From NCBI RefSeq assembly GCF_934754915.1, contig NZ_CAKVKB010000071.1, positions 1-18,766 on the forward strand: 18,766 bases of DNA, written 5' to 3'. This document shows positions 1 through 7,423 of this stretch, one piece after another. The notes beneath the pieces are model-generated. The model saw nothing but the letters and a program-made list of their open reading frames with translations. It had not been told where the DNA came from and did not search any database. The translations under genes were made by a program, and so were the position numbers. This DNA comes from an uncultured Clostridium sp. Its GTDB lineage: Bacteria; Bacillota; Clostridia; Clostridiales; Clostridiaceae. Numbering within the stretch: the first letter of the stretch is position 1; each line of letters begins with the position of its first letter.

Positions 1-69
1 TTCTTGGTTTACATTGTCAAAGAACTTTTCAATATCTGCGTCTACTACATAATAGCCCTTGTTGTTACA
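1..69 (-). pseudogene. group II intron reverse transcriptase fragment (runs off the left edge)
   Basis: Read on the minus strand, positions 60 to 1 translate without a stop to a peptide containing YYVVDADIEKFFDNVN. This matches the conserved V-x-D-x-D-I-x-x-F-F-D-x-V-N stretch of LtrA-type reverse transcriptases encoded by group II introns; the first Asp of that motif is a catalytic metal ligand in the family. The reading continues beyond base 1, so whether the rest of the gene is intact cannot be seen. On its other side it runs directly into IS66 sequence of the opposite strand near position 70, so this end is truncated. Only about 20 residues are visible; the family call rests on that single motif. 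Confidence 0.6.
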
Positions 70-292
70 CGCTTTCTGTGATACTCCAAACGGTGCTCAA
101 GCCAGTGCTATCGTCTATACAATGGTAGAAATGGCAAAAGCAAATGGAGTAAACGTCTATCACTATCTAACCTATCTTCTGGAAAAGCTCCCGAATGATA
201 GGATGAGTGATGAGGAGTTGGATAGATTTGCCCCATGGAACAAAGATGTTAAATCCGAAATCAAACGTCGTGCAAATGACTCCAATCAATAA
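70..292 (+). pseudogene. IS66-family transposase (TnpC), C-terminal fragment
   Basis: The frame reads FCDTPNGAQASAIVYTMVEM, then AKANGVNVYHYLTYLLEKLP, then MSDEELDRFAPWNKDV, before stopping. This is the characteristic C-terminal segment of IS66 TnpC transposases (pattern GA-x-ASA-I-Y followed by AKAN and YLLE-x-LP). Only about 73 of the usual roughly 500 residues remain; the catalytic DDE domain is gone, cut off where the sequence switches to the intron reverse transcriptase fragment. A Met/Leu codon upstream gives an apparent open frame, but no ribosome-binding site supports it as a gene. The element's 3' flank and terminal repeat follow. Confidence 0.85.
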
Positions 293-369
293 TCAATCAT
301 ACGTGAATTGTCAAGGTGCTCCGGTCGCAAAAATGCAGCCGGGGATTTTTGTATCCGTGTCTAAAATTT

Positions 370-379
370 AAGCGCTTAC
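370..379. repeat. probable IS66 terminal inverted repeat
   Basis: The bases AAGCGCTTAC, whose reverse complement begins GTAAGCG, match the typical outer end of IS66-family elements. They lie about 80 bases after the transposase stop, where the right end is expected. The stretch from 293 to 369 is element 3' flank, with no other feature seen. The partner repeat is absent because the left part of the element is lost. Confidence 0.5.
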
Positions 380-434
380 CTTTTTTGTAACTCAAAATAC
401 ATACTAGTTTTTGAATCATATGGATTATATTAAA

Positions 435-480
435 TCTTAAATTCCACAAATTTTAGGTGCAAAATTTGTGGAATTTAAGA
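435..480. repeat. perfect 20-bp inverted repeat with 6-base loop
   Basis: Positions 435-454 (starting TCTTAAATTCCAC) are the exact reverse complement of 461-480, separated by the loop AGGTGC. It lies about 50 bases past the stop codon of the minus-strand caspase-like gene. It could act as that gene's transcription end or an RNA-stabilising hairpin, but it is AT-rich and no clean U-run follows on the minus strand, so a standard intrinsic terminator is not certain. A palindromic relic of a small mobile element is the alternative. The rest of 380-531 shows no gene. Confidence 0.75.
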
Positions 481-531
481 CTAAACCATATTACTATCTT
501 GATTTTTATATGCCACAATCCATTAATTCTT

Positions 532-2454
532 CTATTTTTTTATATATACTGCGTTAATTAATGAATAATATTCGTCCTCTACACATGTCGCAACAATTTG
601 CATTTCATTTGCATTTTGTTCAAATGTGAGTTTAAATTTTTTTCCAGATCTATTACCTATAACTTCATATTCATTTTGACCGTCGATCCATTCGAAAATA
701 AAGTCTTCATCCGATGAAGACCTGCCATAATCATGCCAAAACCCTAAATATGCTTGATTTCCTGTAATTGTGAAATCAGAGAGCAATTCTCCAGACTTAT
801 ATTCATATTCTACATTATCATTTACTGCTTTATTAGTATCATCTTCGTCAAAATTACTCTCTGTATTTTCTGAATTTTCAACAACTATCGGTCGTTCTTC
901 TTCTATCCAATTGTTTAAATACCACGAAACAATTTTTCTATCAGTTAGATAAATATTAAGTAAGTACGGTTTTCCAGCAATCGATGTCACATATTTTTGC
1001 ATCTCATTACTAGTAAACGTACACGTCCAAGAATTATTCTGTAAAACTTCATTTGCCTGATCGATGGAATCACCAAGATTAGTTCCATACAATTCTACAT
1101 TAGACGCCCCTTCATTTTTCATACTAAAGGTATTGTCTTTCCATTCCAAGTAGAAATTATCTACAGTGTATGAATTAGAATCCGAAAATTGCCACGAATC
1201 CGTCTCTTTCATATTAAGTTTATTAACCAATTCTACATAATTTTCTAGATATTCACTTATCTCTGTTATTTTTCCTAATATAGGAACAATTAATGGAGTT
1301 TCCTTAATTCCATCTAACGCATATCTTTCTTCTATTTTATCTTTTGAAAAACATACTAATTTTGCATCAGATTTTCCAAATGAATCACTTAAACCCACAA
1401 TATTTTTTGCATAATTCAGTGCCTGAGTAACTGTATAGCTTTCGTTTTCTTTACCTATGTAAGATAGTGCATAAAAAAACATTGTTCTCGTCATCATTTC
1501 ATATTCCATCGAAGTAGTATCAGTATATCCCAATACAACATCTGCCCCTTTGTCAAGTAATGCTTTTGCTAAAACATCATCCTTCCCAGAATAACATGCC
1601 CCTAAAAATATCAAAGATTTATCCATTTCTTCAAAATAATTTTCAACAAATTTACTCGTAATTAAATATTTTCTAACAGGAGAATATGGAATTCCTGTTT
1701 CTCCAATTTGTGGAAACGATGAAAGCACAATATTTCCCGTTCTTATGTCTTCTTTGTATTTGCTAAAATCCTCAAATCCAAAAAAACTCTGCCCTGTAGA
1801 TAAGCACGAATGTAGCTTTGAATTATAACCACCATGCCCCTCGAAGATAATAATCTTGTTATTTCCCCATTTTTTTAATGAATCCAAAGTTATTTCTTTA
1901 TCTTTTAATGCATATTTATCATTATATTCGTACATATCCCTATAATTCGTTTTTACTAAGTTTGCATTTGCAGTTGGCTGAAACGATCCTTTATATTCAA
2001 AATCATTAGCATACTTATCGATAAATGTCATTAAATAAGACATATTTACAGCATATGTAGAAGCGTTTGGTTCCACTGTTAGGATTTTCGCACTTTCTCC
2101 ATTGCTTAATTTATCCTTTTCAAACGGAATAAATAAGTAATTAATTCCACTTGAAAATTTAATATAAATATTATTATTATCTGAATCTCTAACATATTCT
2201 TCAATTGTACCGTCTTTTATTCCACTTTTTATAATATTCTCCACATCACTTAACAATTGAGGAATATCATCCTTTTCTACATACCCATTCTCATTAAAAT
2301 ATTCGCTTTCTTTTTTTAGAATTTTATCGTCATAAGTAATATAATTATTAAAATCTTTTTCCCTGATACCGGTATTTTTACGAAAATATACAATTACTGA
2401 CAAAATTCCAATAACTACAATCAAAAAGCATATTAAACATATTTTCTTTTTCAT
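532..2454 (-). CDS. membrane-anchored caspase-like (clan CD) peptidase domain protein
   Basis: Predicted 640 residues. The start at 2454 is chosen because AAAGGCGG lies about 9 bases upstream and the protein then begins with a Lys-rich N-terminus and a strong membrane segment (residues about 5-24, ICLICFLIVVIGILSVIVYF). The body would lie outside the membrane. A caspase/gingipain-like core is suggested by a hydrophobic strand ending IIIFEGHGGY (His207) and, about 80 residues later, LIFLGACYSG (Cys287), followed by a DKGADVVLGY strand. This His-Gly and Ala-Cys arrangement is the catalytic dyad pattern of clan CD peptidases (caspase, CHAT, C25). The C-terminal 200 residues look like a separate beta-rich domain of unknown role. 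An upstream in-frame extension to 2550 has no ribosome-binding site and reads into IS3 relic sequence. Substrate unknown; activity is inferred from motifs only. Confidence 0.7.
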   Translation of the reverse strand: MKKKICLICFLIVVIGILSVIVYFRKNTGIREKDFNNYITYDDKILKKESEYFNENGYVEKDDIPQLLSDVENIIKSGIKDGTIEEYVRDSDNNNIYIKFSSGINYLFIPFEKDKLSNGESAKILTVEPNASTYAVNMSYLMTFIDKYANDFEYKGSFQPTANANLVKTNYRDMYEYNDKYALKDKEITLDSLKKWGNNKIIIFEGHGGYNSKLHSCLSTGQSFFGFEDFSKYKEDIRTGNIVLSSFPQIGETGIPYSPVRKYLITSKFVENYFEEMDKSLIFLGACYSGKDDVLAKALLDKGADVVLGYTDTTSMEYEMMTRTMFFYALSYIGKENESYTVTQALNYAKNIVGLSDSFGKSDAKLVCFSKDKIEERYALDGIKETPLIVPILGKITEISEYLENYVELVNKLNMKETDSWQFSDSNSYTVDNFYLEWKDNTFSMKNEGASNVELYGTNLGDSIDQANEVLQNNSWTCTFTSNEMQKYVTSIAGKPYLLNIYLTDRKIVSWYLNNWIEEERPIVVENSENTESNFDEDDTNKAVNDNVEYEYKSGELLSDFTITGNQAYLGFWHDYGRSSSDEDFIFEWIDGQNEYEVIGNRSGKKFKLTFEQNANEMQIVATCVEDEYYSLINAVYIKK

Positions 2455-2514
2455 ATTTATAATCCGCCTTTCTGCGAAGACCACCAATGCATCATGAAGC
2501 ATATAGGCTAACAT

Positions 2515-2620
2515 TCTCTTTTCTAAGCTATTTTTTCTGACAAAATTCATATATAAGACATATTACAGAACACGTGAATGTGAACAGCCGGACTGTATTG
2601 TAGAACGTCTCGATATATCC
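2515..2620 (-). pseudogene. IS3-family transposase C-terminal relic
   Basis: On the minus strand, 2620 to about 2590 reads YIETFYNTVR, the hallmark end of the IS3-family (OrfB) integrase core. After an apparent frame change the next frame gives IHVFCNMSY, which resembles the HSHCNYMSP that normally follows. No full gene remains. The frame leading into the caspase-like gene (NSLEKRM) may be the last few codons of the same relic. The rest of the 2455-2781 gap shows only AT-rich sequence, including a segment near 2690-2765 weakly similar to 410-490. Confidence 0.45.
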
Positions 2621-2781
2621 AAAAATCAGTTCATATGAATATGTGTAGTTGAAAATTTAAAACCCTCTTTAAAAATCAACTAATTGTTTGAATTTTATAT
2701 GAATTATATTAAAATTCTAGGCAGCGAATGTGTTGTTTACATTTCAGACTAAAAAACGATCAGCTCAATGTATTAAAAAAT

Positions 2782-3774
2782 TCAATTCAAGTATTGATTA
2801 AAAAATGTCGCTGCACTAAACCATGCACAGGCTTCAGAATTAGTAACTGCTATATTAGAATAGACAGCAGCTAATTCTGTATTTTGTTCAATAGAAGACA
2901 ATCTACTTAACATTTTTTGATTTTTTCTTAACAGTTCGCTATTCTGAGACTCTAGAACAGCCATCTTTAAAATGATACTTTGCTGATTTGAAATAATTTC
3001 GTCCAGCTTAGATTTAATTTCATCTAAGTCTAAATGAAGAAGTGCTGAGCTAAAAGTTTCCATAGACGTATTCATAAAATTACTCAAATAATAAATTGCA
3101 TAAATATTTCTAAATTGTACAGGAACTATATTTATATCATAAGCTTTTTGCAACATTGTAGATGCTTTTTTTTGGTCCGTGCTAAGTTTATTATAGGAAT
3201 CACTATTTTTCTTTAGACTTGCAATATTTTCTTTAAACTTTACAGGAGCAATAGCCTTAAATTCTTCTAGCTTTGAAAAGAAACGTTTTCTAATCTCTAT
3301 TTTTTTGGGAAAATTGGAAATTCCTCTGTAAACAAGCCAATTGTTTAAATTATTAATATCTTTATAATTGTCTATTTTTATCCAATTATGACACTTTTTT
3401 AAATATCTTCCAGTATAAATCGGAGTATTATAAGGTGACCAAACAGCAATATAAACATCTTTACCATCATAATAAAAATGACAACATTCATCTTCTACCG
3501 TATGTTCTTTTAAATGATCTAGTAATATATATGTAGCATAATAGTTGTTATTTTTTATGTATCGATATTCATCATCTAATCGAGCCAGTTCGTATTGTAA
3601 TACTTCATTAGCATTTTCCAATCGTAAAAGATTATTCAAATATATCTTGATAGCCTCTCTATCATATTCCCCGGTTGTTTTAGAAATGATTTGGTGTGTT
3701 TGTATTTTTTCACCACAAAAACTGCAAAAGACAGCACTATTTGCTATCTGTTTTCCACATTTGTAACAATACAT
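2782..3774 (-). CDS. zinc-ribbon and coiled-coil protein of unknown function
   Basis: 330 residues from the start at 3774, chosen for the strong GAAGGAGGAG site 5 bases upstream; a longer in-frame extension to 3834 lacks a site. It opens with a zinc ribbon: MYCYKCGKQ then FCSFCGEK gives four Cys (3, 6, 17, 20) in two CxxC pairs, the zinc_ribbon_2 type often found at the start of Clostridia proteins of mixed function. The middle (about 40-240) is charged and not recognisable. Residues about 250-300 are heptad-like (DEIKSKLDEI, then LESQNSELLRKNQKMLSRLS), a probable coiled coil. The C-terminus (AVYSNIAVTNSEACAWFSAA) is mildly hydrophobic. No catalytic motif was seen. It is followed on the same strand by the caspase-like gene, about 330 bases on; a functional link is possible but not shown. 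Confidence 0.7.
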   Translation of the reverse strand: MYCYKCGKQIANSAVFCSFCGEKIQTHQIISKTTGEYDREAIKIYLNNLLRLENANEVLQYELARLDDEYRYIKNNNYYATYILLDHLKEHTVEDECCHFYYDGKDVYIAVWSPYNTPIYTGRYLKKCHNWIKIDNYKDINNLNNWLVYRGISNFPKKIEIRKRFFSKLEEFKAIAPVKFKENIASLKKNSDSYNKLSTDQKKASTMLQKAYDINIVPVQFRNIYAIYYLSNFMNTSMETFSSALLHLDLDEIKSKLDEIISNQQSIILKMAVLESQNSELLRKNQKMLSRLSSIEQNTELAAVYSNIAVTNSEACAWFSAATFFNQYLN

Positions 3775-3967
3775 TTTGTCTCCTCCTTCATTTAGACATC
3801 CTCTCGGAATCTTCAGACCTATAACCAATTCCATTTTTATTTCTTCTCATTCTTTGTCAAAAAAGTCTTGACAAATCGCTCAAAATTTTCCTGAAGCCGA
3901 TTGAATGTATTTTGTTTTTCTCGACTTGAGGGCGATTTTATGTTACCTGTTAATTTTTCTGTTTATT
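3775..3967. other. intergenic region with inverted repeat and orphan C-terminal reading frame
   Basis: No complete gene is visible. On the minus strand a frame of about 40 codons ends at 3837 with NFERFVKTFLTKNEKK and looks like the tail of a lost gene; I cannot name it. Positions 3853-3860 (TTTGTCAA) and 3868-3875 (TTGACAAA) form an 8-bp inverted repeat. Its minus-strand TTGACA could serve as a -35 box for the zinc-ribbon gene, but the -10 (AT-rich AAATAAAAAT) is poor. Confidence 0.4.
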
Positions 3968-4096
3968 TCATCTATCAATTTTTGTGCTTAAAATTTCCCG
4001 ATTATTGGTCTTTGCAATCTCGGCAATGTTGTAAATAATTGCACTTGCTTCAGTGCCCACAAATAGTATCAGCCATAACCGAATTCTTCTTTTCAT
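3968..4096 (-). pseudogene. second IS66 transposase relic
   Basis: The minus strand reads LWLILFVGTEASAIIYNIAE followed by IAKTNN. This aligns with the same IS66 TnpC C-terminal motif as the relic at the left edge (ASAIVYTMVEMAKANG), but it is clearly diverged and stops after NNREILSTKIDR. About 30 recognisable residues remain. It sits just past the last gene of the long operon, so an IS66 insertion and decay may have removed whatever followed that operon. Confidence 0.6.
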
Positions 4097-4134
4097 AGCG
4101 TATGCCTTCTTGATGTCTTGATCGTTTCAATATA

Positions 4135-4698
4135 TTAGTTGACTACAGTATTATACACTACACCATGTTTTAAGGTGCTTACAAATAACTCAAATGCTTG
4201 TGGAAACCATGCTGTAAACTGATCTGGATTTTCCTCTAACTCCTGTACGATTTCATTAATATTTTTCCATTGAATATCATCAATTTCGTCTGGATCAACA
4301 TCTAACATTGGTTGTTTATATATGGTAAGCATAAAGACATGATCAATTTCATTTTCAGCACAATCAGTAAATTTTTTGTAATAATGGAATTTACCGACTT
4401 CCCTCAAATTATCTATATAAGAATTTATATCCAAACCGAGTTCTTCCTTAGTTCTACGGATAACAGAATCAATTAAATTCTCTCCATATCTTGGATGTGA
4501 ACAACATGAGTTTGTCCATAAACCACCCGAATGATATTTCCCCAATGCACGTTTATGTATAAGTAGTTTATTATCTGTCTTATTATATATAAACAACGAA
4601 AATGCTCTATGTAAATATTCATTTATATGTGCATTCATTTTTTTACAGTAACCTATTTCCTCATCTTCTTCGTTAACTAATATTAATTTATTATCCAT
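4135..4698 (-). CDS. idi: isopentenyl-diphosphate delta-isomerase, type I (Nudix)
   Basis: 187 residues, the usual size of bacterial type I IDI. The enzyme interconverts isopentenyl and dimethylallyl diphosphate in the cytosol. Diagnostic features: the active-site segment LWTNSCCSHPR with the catalytic Cys, an adjacent Nudix-type helix (SVIRRTKEELGL), the second active-site segment ENEIDHVF with the conserved Glu, and a C-terminal WFPQAFELF resembling the end of E. coli IDI. Type I IDI is not the usual form in Firmicutes, where the flavoprotein type II (fni) is typical, so its presence as the last gene of this operon suggests a dedicated supply of the allylic donor to the isoprenyl-synthase-like protein encoded upstream. 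It starts 20 bases after the reconstructed end of the preceding gene. The ribosome site is weak (AAGAGAAAG). Confidence 0.9.
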   Translation of the reverse strand: MDNKLILVNEEDEEIGYCKKMNAHINEYLHRAFSLFIYNKTDNKLLIHKRALGKYHSGGLWTNSCCSHPRYGENLIDSVIRRTKEELGLDINSYIDNLREVGKFHYYKKFTDCAENEIDHVFMLTIYKQPMLDVDPDEIDDIQWKNINEIVQELEENPDQFTAWFPQAFELFVSTLKHGVVYNTVVN

Positions 4699-4718
4699 CT
4701 TACTTTCTCTTTTCTTTA

Positions 4719-5415
4719 TTATTTATTGATACAGCGTTCTATTTCATGCCAATCCTCTTGAATGTTTTTATCAAAGATAGAAATACATTTTAATAAGTCT
4801 ATCGAGTTATTATCCATAATTCGCATGTTGTAAGGCAATCCTGCTATAATTTGATTTGAATAATCAGAAACCGTTAAATAATTTTTTTCTTCTTGAAACT
4901 TATCTTATTATCTAATACTCTCTTTTGTTCCTGTCGTGCCTTATCTTTAACTTCATTACTAATATAAAAAAATTTTTCAACTTACTTGAGAAATCTTGTA
5001 ATCTCTTGATTTCTTCGCAATTCAATTCATGTTCCGTTGTATTAATATATGTACTTATACTCTCTTGACTCATATGCACAATTTCCTCAATATATGCTAT
5101 CATCTCCAAATCATTAACATCCATAATTTTGTAAAGGAATTTTTCTCTATTTTCAAAGCTAAATATCTTCATCACAATATCTTTCTGATGATTATAAATT
5201 GTCATATATGTATTAAGAGATACTGCCAACCTATTTTCAGAATTATCTATCTTAGTTATTTCTTTTTTTCTTTGAATATCTGATATCTTTTTAGTATTAT
5301 ATGCAGTAACAATTGCAACAGCTAAAGATATCGCACCTATCAAAATGGAAATTATGTCTTTTAATTCCATTGTTTCTATACCAACCACAATATTCTCTAT
5401 TACAATTTTAATCAC
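4719..5415 (-). pseudogene. small membrane-anchored protein, broken by two single-base frameshifts
   Basis: The first frame starts at 5415 (GTG, after AAAGGAG) or at the internal ATG at 5370. It gives a membrane helix (IISILIGAISLAVAIVTAY) and a charged helical body, then ends at 4912 with an unnatural tail. Shifting by one base at the A5-T7 run near 4970-4985 restores a natural continuation (FFYISNEVKDKARQEQKRVL). A second one-base shift at the seven-base A/T run (4882-4888) restores NYLTVSDYSNQIIAGLPYNM and a tail ending IERCINK at 4719, 20 bases before the IDI start. The restored protein is about 230 residues: one N-terminal membrane helix plus a coiled-coil-like cytoplasmic part, with no recognised family. 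Two missing bases in homopolymers mean either decay, sequencing error, or slippage; the first site contains the heptamer A AAT TTT in the incoming frame. Confidence 0.65.
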
Positions 5416-5503
5416 TAATGTTACTTTCTCCTTTGTTTTTACATTTTTACACCAAAAGCAAATCTTACTCTATCTTAAATATCTTCTACTCCAACATTAT
5501 CAA

Positions 5504-6085
5504 CTAATTGTTCCACTCAACATTATCACATATCAAATGCATTGGATTACCAGCAACCAAAGATCTAGCTGGTACATCTTTATTTACAATAGTTCCTGCA
5601 GCAATAACTGCGCCATCTCCAATATGAACTCCTTTTAATATAGTGACTCTAGCACCAATCCATACATTATTTCCAATAATCACTTCGGCTGTATTGCATT
5701 TACCCAATATTTGATGTCCGTCAGAATCAAGAATAATAGTATATGGTCCTATTGCACAATTTTTACCTATTTTTATATATTTGTGGCATTCAATTTTTCC
5801 ATATGAATTAATAAACCCACTATCCAATTCCAACTTTCCACCACTAAATATGTGCACATCGTTTCCATAGAATATATCAAAATTTCCATCAACACTCAAT
5901 TGAGACTGATTGTCCATTCTAAAAAAAGTAACTTGACCTGTTCGAACCGACTTACTAATTGGATTCCAATTTAACTTCAATTTTCCATTAATTTGCACAC
6001 CATTAATATCATCAATACACAAATGTGTATCCTTATAACAACATACCTGTTGTCTGAATATAATATTGTTAATTTTTGTACTCAT
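5504..6085 (-). CDS. left-handed beta-helix acyltransferase (hexapeptide-repeat family)
   Basis: 193 residues. The C-terminal half carries isoleucine-rich hexapeptide repeats (IKIGKNCAIGP, then VIIGNNVWIGARVTILKGVH, then IGDGAVIAAGTIVNKDVP) closing with the family signature VAGNP. This is the LbetaH fold of maltose/galactoside/serine O-acetyltransferase-like enzymes. DSDGHQ before the repeats likely supplies the catalytic His. The N-terminal 100 residues also look beta-helical (VDGNFDIFYGNDVHIFSGGK), as in sugar or antibiotic acetyltransferases. It would transfer an acyl group, probably acetyl from acetyl-CoA, to a hydroxyl or amine. In this operon the acceptor may be the peptide product or a sugar, which is inference. 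It overlaps the preceding HD gene by 17 bases; AAGG lies about 9 bases before the ATG. Confidence 0.85.
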   Translation of the reverse strand: MSTKINNIIFRQQVCCYKDTHLCIDDINGVQINGKLKLNWNPISKSVRTGQVTFFRMDNQSQLSVDGNFDIFYGNDVHIFSGGKLELDSGFINSYGKIECHKYIKIGKNCAIGPYTIILDSDGHQILGKCNTAEVIIGNNVWIGARVTILKGVHIGDGAVIAAGTIVNKDVPARSLVAGNPMHLICDNVEWNN

Positions 6086-6764
6086 ACCATTCTACCTTTG
6101 ACAACACACATGCAAGACTAATCAATTTTTCTGAATAATCAATTCGAAAATATCCAGGATTCAGGGAATCAGGACGCAACCTAAAACGATCTAAAGCATC
6201 TGCATCTTTGATAATTGACAATAATTGTAAATATTTATTATACTGTGATTTTTCAAGATTATATTGATTAAAAATCTGATCTGCTTCCTCATCTAATAAA
6301 GAATGAGCATGAATAATTGCTGGTATCAGCATATCTATTTTATCATCCGAAAGATGCATCAACATTTTTTCTGCTCCCCTATATCCATGAGCACGATCTT
6401 CTCGATCGTCAATTCTTCCAATATCATGATAAAGTGCTATCTCCAGAAGAATATTCATATCATTTTCATCCATGTTTTCATTGCATGCTATTAGATAAGA
6501 AAAAAATGTTACATTTAGTATATGTTTAACTCCATGTACCTGGCTATGATACAGAATCTTATCATTTAATTTATTAACACTGCTCAAAAAAATATGAAAC
6601 CTAGTATTTTGGATTAGACCATCGAAAAATGCGTGCGAAATAAATACTTTCTTATAACCACAATAATATAGTTGCATTATTCTTATCATATAAATATTTT
6701 CTAATATCCACACTTTTTTTTGAAAAATATTATTAAGATATTCCGATTTAAAAAGATTTCTCAT
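6069..6764 (-). CDS. HD-domain phosphohydrolase-like protein
   Basis: 231 residues, start supported by GAGGGAG four bases upstream. HD-superfamily metal ligands are clear: HGVKH (His77/His81), LYHDIGR (His113-Asp114), RAHGYRG (His126), IIHAHS (His152/154) and KDADALDRFR (Asp187/Asp189/Asp192). These proteins are metal-dependent phosphohydrolases acting on nucleotides or other phosphoesters; the closest textbook shape is the small YedJ/HDIG type. The first 60 residues are an extra basic helical region. Its role in a peptide-modifying operon is unclear: hydrolysing pyrophosphate esters or a nucleotide by-product is conceivable but unsupported. It begins 15 bases after the preceding unknown gene and overlaps the acyltransferase gene, so it is clearly co-transcribed. 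Confidence 0.8.
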   Translation of the reverse strand: MRNLFKSEYLNNIFQKKVWILENIYMIRIMQLYYCGYKKVFISHAFFDGLIQNTRFHIFLSSVNKLNDKILYHSQVHGVKHILNVTFFSYLIACNENMDENDMNILLEIALYHDIGRIDDREDRAHGYRGAEKMLMHLSDDKIDMLIPAIIHAHSLLDEEADQIFNQYNLEKSQYNKYLQLLSIIKDADALDRFRLRPDSLNPGYFRIDYSEKLISLACVLSKVEWYEYKN

Positions 6765-6779
6765 TGCACTCCCTCATAG

Positions 6780-7421
6780 TTATTCTATTTTTTGAATCAT
6801 ATCGTTTTTCCTAAAATATTGTAGTTCTTCTAATGATTCTGGATACACTGCACTATCTTTATTATTCAAATAATAAACCGCATAATATTTTGTAAATTCT
6901 TCTGGAATTCGATTAATTACATATTGATATAACGGCTTAACGCATCGATTAGCCGTCCATTCATTGTCAAAATAATTTTTCTCCTCATTAAGACGGGATT
7001 TTATCTTTAATACCGGCGAAAAATCTTCTGCACTTAATATATATACAGCTACACTTCTTTTCAAATAATAATACCCTGCTTTTAAAGAAAGAAATGGATT
7101 ATTAGGATAAATACACACTCTATTTTTCTCATGCATTTCTCCTGATACAGCTCGGCAAGCATATAGCCATATTTCATAAGGATTCGAAGTTGCGAATACC
7201 TTTTCACTAAATTCTTTCCCATACATATCAAAATTAGCACTTGGAGCAATAACATTTAAATCAAGCATTTCCGATACATGAAACAATGTTTTATTATTTT
7301 TTAGATAATACATCTTAATACATGCCTCTAGATTACTATTATCATAAATACCATCTTTTAACAATTTGGTATAGTATATTTGAAATGCATTAAACTTTTC
7401 AAAAAAGATAAAATTTTCCAT
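6780..7421 (-). CDS. unknown operon protein, 213 residues
   Basis: I do not recognise this family. The ATG at 7421 is preferred over an upstream TTG because GGAG lies 9 bases before it and the preceding radical SAM gene ends at 7424, two bases away. The protein is soluble, with no membrane segment or signal peptide, and rich in aromatic residues (many Tyr, Phe and Asn; for example AGYYYLKRSVAVYIL and EEFTKYYAVYYLNNKDSA). It has no CxxC clusters, no nucleotide-binding loop and no obvious catalytic triad. Its mixed alpha/beta pattern would suit a substrate-binding or scaffold subunit or an unknown enzyme of the pathway. Tight packing between a radical SAM gene and an HD-domain gene supports a role in the same pathway. 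Confidence 0.7.
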   Translation of the reverse strand: MENFIFFEKFNAFQIYYTKLLKDGIYDNSNLEACIKMYYLKNNKTLFHVSEMLDLNVIAPSANFDMYGKEFSEKVFATSNPYEIWLYACRAVSGEMHEKNRVCIYPNNPFLSLKAGYYYLKRSVAVYILSAEDFSPVLKIKSRLNEEKNYFDNEWTANRCVKPLYQYVINRIPEEFTKYYAVYYLNNKDSAVYPESLEELQYFRKNDMIQKIE

Positions 7422-7423
7422 TC

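Noticed and set aside
1..69. Retron reverse transcriptase
   Set aside because: The short visible peptide fits the VVDADI-x-x-FFD-x-VN form of group II intron reverse transcriptases better, and no retron RNA or effector gene is next to it in view.
4912..5415. Intact 167-residue membrane protein
   Set aside because: Its C-terminal tail changes character, and protein-like sequence continues in the neighbouring frames right up to 20 bases before the IDI gene, so the frame is treated as broken.
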